Below the pieces are notes generated by a model. That model did not search any database. It was not told the DNA's origin and saw only the letters and a list, made by a program, of their open reading frames with translations. From JBLFWJ01 sp047611425 (lineage in GTDB: Bacteria > Bacteroidota > Bacteroidia > UBA10329), in contig JBLFWJ010000072.1 of assembly GCA_047611425.1 (NCBI GenBank), positions 1 through 15,687 on the forward strand: a stretch of DNA of 15,687 bases, read 5' to 3'. Positions 12,330-15,687 of the stretch are shown here, in pieces; position 1 is the stretch's first letter, and every line of letters begins with the position of its first letter. The position numbers and the translations under genes were made by a program.

Positions 12330-15300
12330 TTATAGGCGCACTTTCAATATTATGGAAGTGCCATTATCCGATTGAATGAGAAATTCAGCACCTATCTCTT
12401 TGGCCCGTTTTTTCATTCCTGTTAGGCCATTGCCTCCGAGGTTAAGCGTGTCTTTGATGTTTCTGACTGATTGAAACCTACCCCATCGTCCTCAATTAAA
12501 ATATGCAGAACCGAATCATTCACTTCAATAATTACTCGAAGTTCATTCGCGTTGGCGTACTTGAATGAATTGTTGACGGCTTCTTTGAATATTAGATAAA
12601 TGTTCTTCCTCAACTCCATACCAAGACTAAGCCTATCTGCACTATGGTCTGCATTGAAATGGAGCCTTACATCCTTGCTTTCGCACAGGTTGACCGCAAA
12701 TGCGCGCATGCGATTAATCACATGTTCGAACCGGTCGTTATCAGATTTGATACTCCAGACCATGTCATTCATGCTTTCCATCATTTCGCTAGTACTGGAA
12801 TTAATCTTGTCCAGCAATGCGATAGACTTCTCATCCGGCTCCTTTAATGCGTTTTTAAGCACAGAACTGAATAGTGAAACACTGCTTAGAGTTGATCCAA
12901 TCTCATCATGAAGATCCTGGGCAATTCTGTTTCTCATTCGTTCTACACGGAGTAGCTGTTGAAGTCTGTACCGATAAAAAAGATAAGTCCAGCCCAGAAA
13001 TGCAATGATCATCAATCCTCTAAACCACCAGGTTGCATACCAAGGAGCCAAAACGTGTATTTGCAATAGTGTTGGGTTTTGGCTCCATAAATTGTCACTA
13101 GCTCGGCCAACTACTTTCAGTGTGTAGCTGCCCGGGGCAAGATCCGTGAAGGTTGCATAGTTCCCTCCACTAATTTCTATCCATTCGTCTGACAGGCCTT
13201 CCAATTGATATCGAAACTTGTTCTTGTCTGGTGAAGTCAAATCCAAAAGTGAAAAACCAAACGATACCATGTCAGCGTCAGGGTTGAAGGTTAATTCCTT
13301 GCACTGTTCAATTGGCTTAGGCAAATCGAAACCTGAATCAGGGTCTCCAAATTCAACTGGCTTATTAAATAGCATTAAGCTGCTTATCACAACATCATGC
13401 TCCTTTCCTTCTACATAGAAATCCTCTGGGTCGAAATAAACCAAGCCACCCATGCCTCCGAAATACAGCATTGCATCTTCCGACTTACTGTACTCATACC
13501 TATTGAATTCATTGTGGGGCAGTCCATCTAGGGTTGTAAAATTCTGGGTTTCATAAGTCTGAGAATTAAAAAGGCAAAGACCATAATTGGAGCTTAACCA
13601 GAGGTTTCCGCGCTGATCTGGCTGAATCCCGTAAATCACATTATTCGGCAAGCCGTTGTCCGTGTTGAAATGAGTGACAGAACTATCATTGACGTTAAGC
13701 CTATTCATGCCGCCACCCTCTGTCCCAACCCATAAAATGCTGTCTCCTTCCAACGGATCCGCAGTAACCGACAGTACGATATTGTGCGATAATTTTAAGG
13801 GATTGCCAGAATCCGCTTTAAAGTGCTTCCATTCTTGGGTTTCTGGGTCAAAGCCATAAACACCGTTTACTGCACCTAGCCACATGTAACCAGACTTCTC
13901 AACCACCCAATCCGATAAAAAACGGTACCGGTAATTTCCCTTACTCGAAGGGAATGGAAAAACAAACAAGCTGTCTGCGGTAACGTCATATTTATAAATA
14001 TTTACACCGTCTGGAGTATATCGCTCGCTAAACCAAACATCTTCCTGATTATCCAAAAACATTGGGTTGCCGAACCATTGATCTCCGACATAGCTAGTGG
14101 AAAGGACTTTTTCTGGCTTCTTTTTCTCAGGATCTATTTTATACAGAAACATTAAATCTGACTCAACTCCCAAAGCCCATAAAATGCCTCCACTGTCCTT
14201 TACTAGGTTGTATACCGATCTGGGGTAAATGAAATCTGAGCTCATTCCAAGCTCAGAATATGGGTTCTCCAGCAATGGCCTAACCTGGTCTGCAAATTCA
14301 CGATCAAACCAACCTTGCCCACCAACTTTTTCCGTTCTAGACATTACCGCTCCAGATTGAACGTTTTTCCAAGATGGCTCAATCAACTTAAACCGGTCTA
14401 CTTTACCACTAATTTTTAGCAGGCCCCCGCCTCCGGTACATGTCCAAAGGTTTCCATTATGGTCTTCTAGTGATATTCCATAGTGATTATCTACCAAGTT
14501 AGCACTGAGTTTAGACCACGTAGGCACCAAGCATTCTACAGATTTTTCTGACAAATCGAAACGATAGATTTCGCCCTTTTTATCCATCGTCCAAACCCTA
14601 CCCTTTGTGTCTAGAAACGGTGTTTCAGGATAGTCGTGCCATCCGGGAAAGAGAATTATGGGCTTTAGTTCCTTCAGCTCGCGGTCGTACGTAAAGACCT
14701 TATCTCCCCAGTCGACCACGTACAAAACGCCTTCCTTACTTTCTAAAAAGCTTGCACCGTAGTTATGCCACGTAGGATCAGATGAGATTCCAGTAAAAAT
14801 TTGAGCCGGATTACCCATTGCCAAAGCAATTGAGTCTACATGAAATATGGTATCCATGTACTCGTACCAGAGTCCTCCGAATTTATCAAAGTGCAAATTC
14901 CGGTTGTAAACAGTCGGCAGATTTATGCTACTGAATTCCGGATACATTTCTCTGTATGGCCGGATCTTAATCAAAGACTTGTCGGGAAACAATTATTCGT
15001 GCTCCGACATCATTATTACCTCAGATCCTAATCCATCGTGCTCGTCCACAATAATGTTTCCCTTCGGATCTTCCGATAACCTACCAACATGGTTAGATCG
15101 AAGGTGAGCCCCTTATTTTTTCTTGCTGGAGAATCGAATAAATTCCTCGGTTGCAGGGTTAAAAAGATTGACTCCTCCTGTTTGGGTACCTACCCACAGC
15201 CTGTTTCTTGAATCGACCAATAGGCGATAAATGAAATTGTCCGATATGGTTGTAGAATCGCGGTGGTCGAATCGAAACACCTTAAAGGTTGAGCCATTTT

Positions 15301-15517
15301 AGCGATTCAATCCATCCTTGGTGGCTACCCATAAATACCCCGTAGAATCCTCAGCAATGGCATTTATCATTCCCTGAGACAAGCCCTGCTCAATGCCAAT
15401 GTTCTCAATCATGATGATCTGCTTATTGGCAGTATCAACACGAAGCAATTCCTGACCATGCGCCTCTTGACAAAGAAGGGTAATGAGTATAGGCAACAGG
15501 AAACTGGCCAAGCGCAT
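12330..15517 (-). pseudogene. Decayed Reg_prop/Y_Y_Y two-component sensor histidine kinase (three nonsense codons, one frameshift)
   Basis: A single frame from the ATG at 15517 gives a signal peptide (MRLASFLLPILITLLC), Reg_prop propeller blades (GYLWVATKDGLNR; LWVGTQTGGVNLFNP; LWVGTEGGGMNRLN; NLWLSSNYGLCLFN), a Y_Y_Y domain (FRYQLEGLSDEWIEI), a membrane helix (about 12965-13030), a HisKA_3 dimerisation helix with the phospho-acceptor His in QDLHDEIGSTLSS (codon 12910-12908) and an ATPase N-box (FKEAVNNSFKYANANE). In-frame TAA codons interrupt it at 15301-15299, 15115-15113 and 14995-14993 (codons 73, 135, 175). In the ATPase domain the frame is lost after EDDGVGF near 12473-12478 and ends at 12424-12422; the neighbouring frame continues with GGNGLTGMKKRAKEIGAEF to a stop at 12332-12330. 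Restoring one base gives 1063 codons. A restart at the TTG at 14992 would lack the signal peptide. Almost certainly non-functional unless sequence errors are involved. Confidence 0.88.
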
Positions 15518-15521
15518 TTGG

Positions 15522-15550
15522 TAAAACTAAACCGATTAAAACCAAATATG
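15522..15550 (-). promoter_or_regulatory. Two alternative -7-like motifs upstream of the kinase pseudogene
   Basis: CATATTTG at 15550-15543 (one mismatch, about 25 bases before the ATG at 15517) and TAGTTTTA at 15529-15522 (one mismatch, four bases before the ATG). Either could have driven the kinase. No clear -33 TTG for either. Confidence 0.25.
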
Positions 15551-15573
15551 ATTCCCCCGCAGCATACCAGTAA

Positions 15574-15673
15574 AAAATCCCCCACCCTTCGGGCACCCCC
15601 TTTTCAAGGGGGAACTGTCGCCATTCCTCCTTTTTAAAGGAGGTGCCGAGGAACGAGGCGGAGGGTTTATTAA
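15574..15673. repeat. GC-rich multi-hairpin palindromic element (Bacteroidota-type intergenic repeat)
   Basis: About 100 bases folding as an outer imperfect stem with two internal hairpins. Hairpin 1 is CCCCCTT/AAGGGGG (15596-15612). Hairpin 2 is CCTCCTTT/AAAGGAGG (15626-15643). Outer arms are AATCCCCCACCC...GGGCACC (left) against GGTGCC...GGCGGAGGGTTTA (right). On the minus strand the element ends in GGGGG followed by ATTTTTT, so it could also terminate transcription arriving from the right. From general familiarity, similar interspersed elements with CCCTTCGGGC-type sequences are common between genes in Bacteroidota genomes; copy number in this genome cannot be judged from one copy. It may extend past the window edge. 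Confidence 0.75.
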
Positions 15674-15687
15674 ACCTAGTAAAACCA

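Noticed and set aside
12440..12478. Programmed -1 ribosomal frameshift in the kinase
   Set aside because: No X-XXY-YYZ slippery heptamer or strong downstream stem is visible at the junction, and the 0-frame ends by losing the second half of the ATP-binding domain.
14993..15301. TAA reassigned to Tyr (alternative genetic code or programmed readthrough)
   Set aside because: Other genes here end in TAA in the right place, two of them directly before a strong terminator (4982 and 5042), and the same gene also carries a frameshift. Pseudogene decay is simpler.
15574..15673. CRISPR array or tRNA
   Set aside because: Only one palindromic unit with no regular repeat-spacer pattern, and no tRNA cloverleaf signatures such as GGTTCGAATCC.

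Overview
The window looks like a chromosomal segment of a Bacteroidota species, probably a marine flavobacterium-like or Cryomorphaceae-like organism. This rests on several features. A large secreted protein ends in a type IX secretion (T9SS, Por) sorting domain and carries a SprB-type repeat. There is a Reg_prop/Y_Y_Y sensor kinase. Shine-Dalgarno sequences are absent, promoter-like TAnnTTTG motifs are present, and a GC-rich palindromic repeat of a kind often seen between Bacteroidota genes sits at the right edge. The standard code applies: genes end in TAA, TAG and TGA.

Layout. 1-1710 (minus): a comM/yifB-type AAA+ protein running off the left edge, overlapped by gmhA, the first enzyme of heptose synthesis for lipopolysaccharide. 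1881-4982 (plus): a 1033-residue T9SS-exported surface or secreted protein. A bidirectional terminator at 5002-5039 separates it from the next minus-strand pair. 5040-7987 (minus): a neutral-ceramidase-family amidohydrolase and a fold-III PLP enzyme of the D-threonine aldolase/D-serine dehydratase type, joined by a TGATG stop-start overlap. 8105-8695 (plus): a DUF2064/TIGR04282 GT-A-fold protein. 8898-9425 (minus): a small signal-peptide-bearing protein with the look of an outer-membrane barrel. 9549-11489 (minus): an ABC-F translation-associated ATPase. 11637-12275 (minus): a NarL/LuxR-type response regulator. 12330-15517 (minus): its presumed partner, a periplasmic-propeller histidine kinase of about 1062 codons, now broken by three in-frame TAA codons near the N-terminus and by a one-base frameshift inside the ATP-binding domain. 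15574-15673: the palindromic repeat.

How the genes relate. The clearest functional pair is the ceramidase-like/PLP-aldolase operon. One enzyme family cleaves amides on 2-amino-3-hydroxy compounds, and the other works on free beta-hydroxy amino acids. The ceramidase homologue keeps its zinc ligands but has Thr in place of the catalytic Ser, and it lacks both a signal peptide and the usual C-terminal domain. This makes it the best candidate here for an undescribed cytoplasmic activity. The second notable region is the decayed kinase next to an apparently intact regulator. The other genes are recognisable housekeeping or envelope functions.
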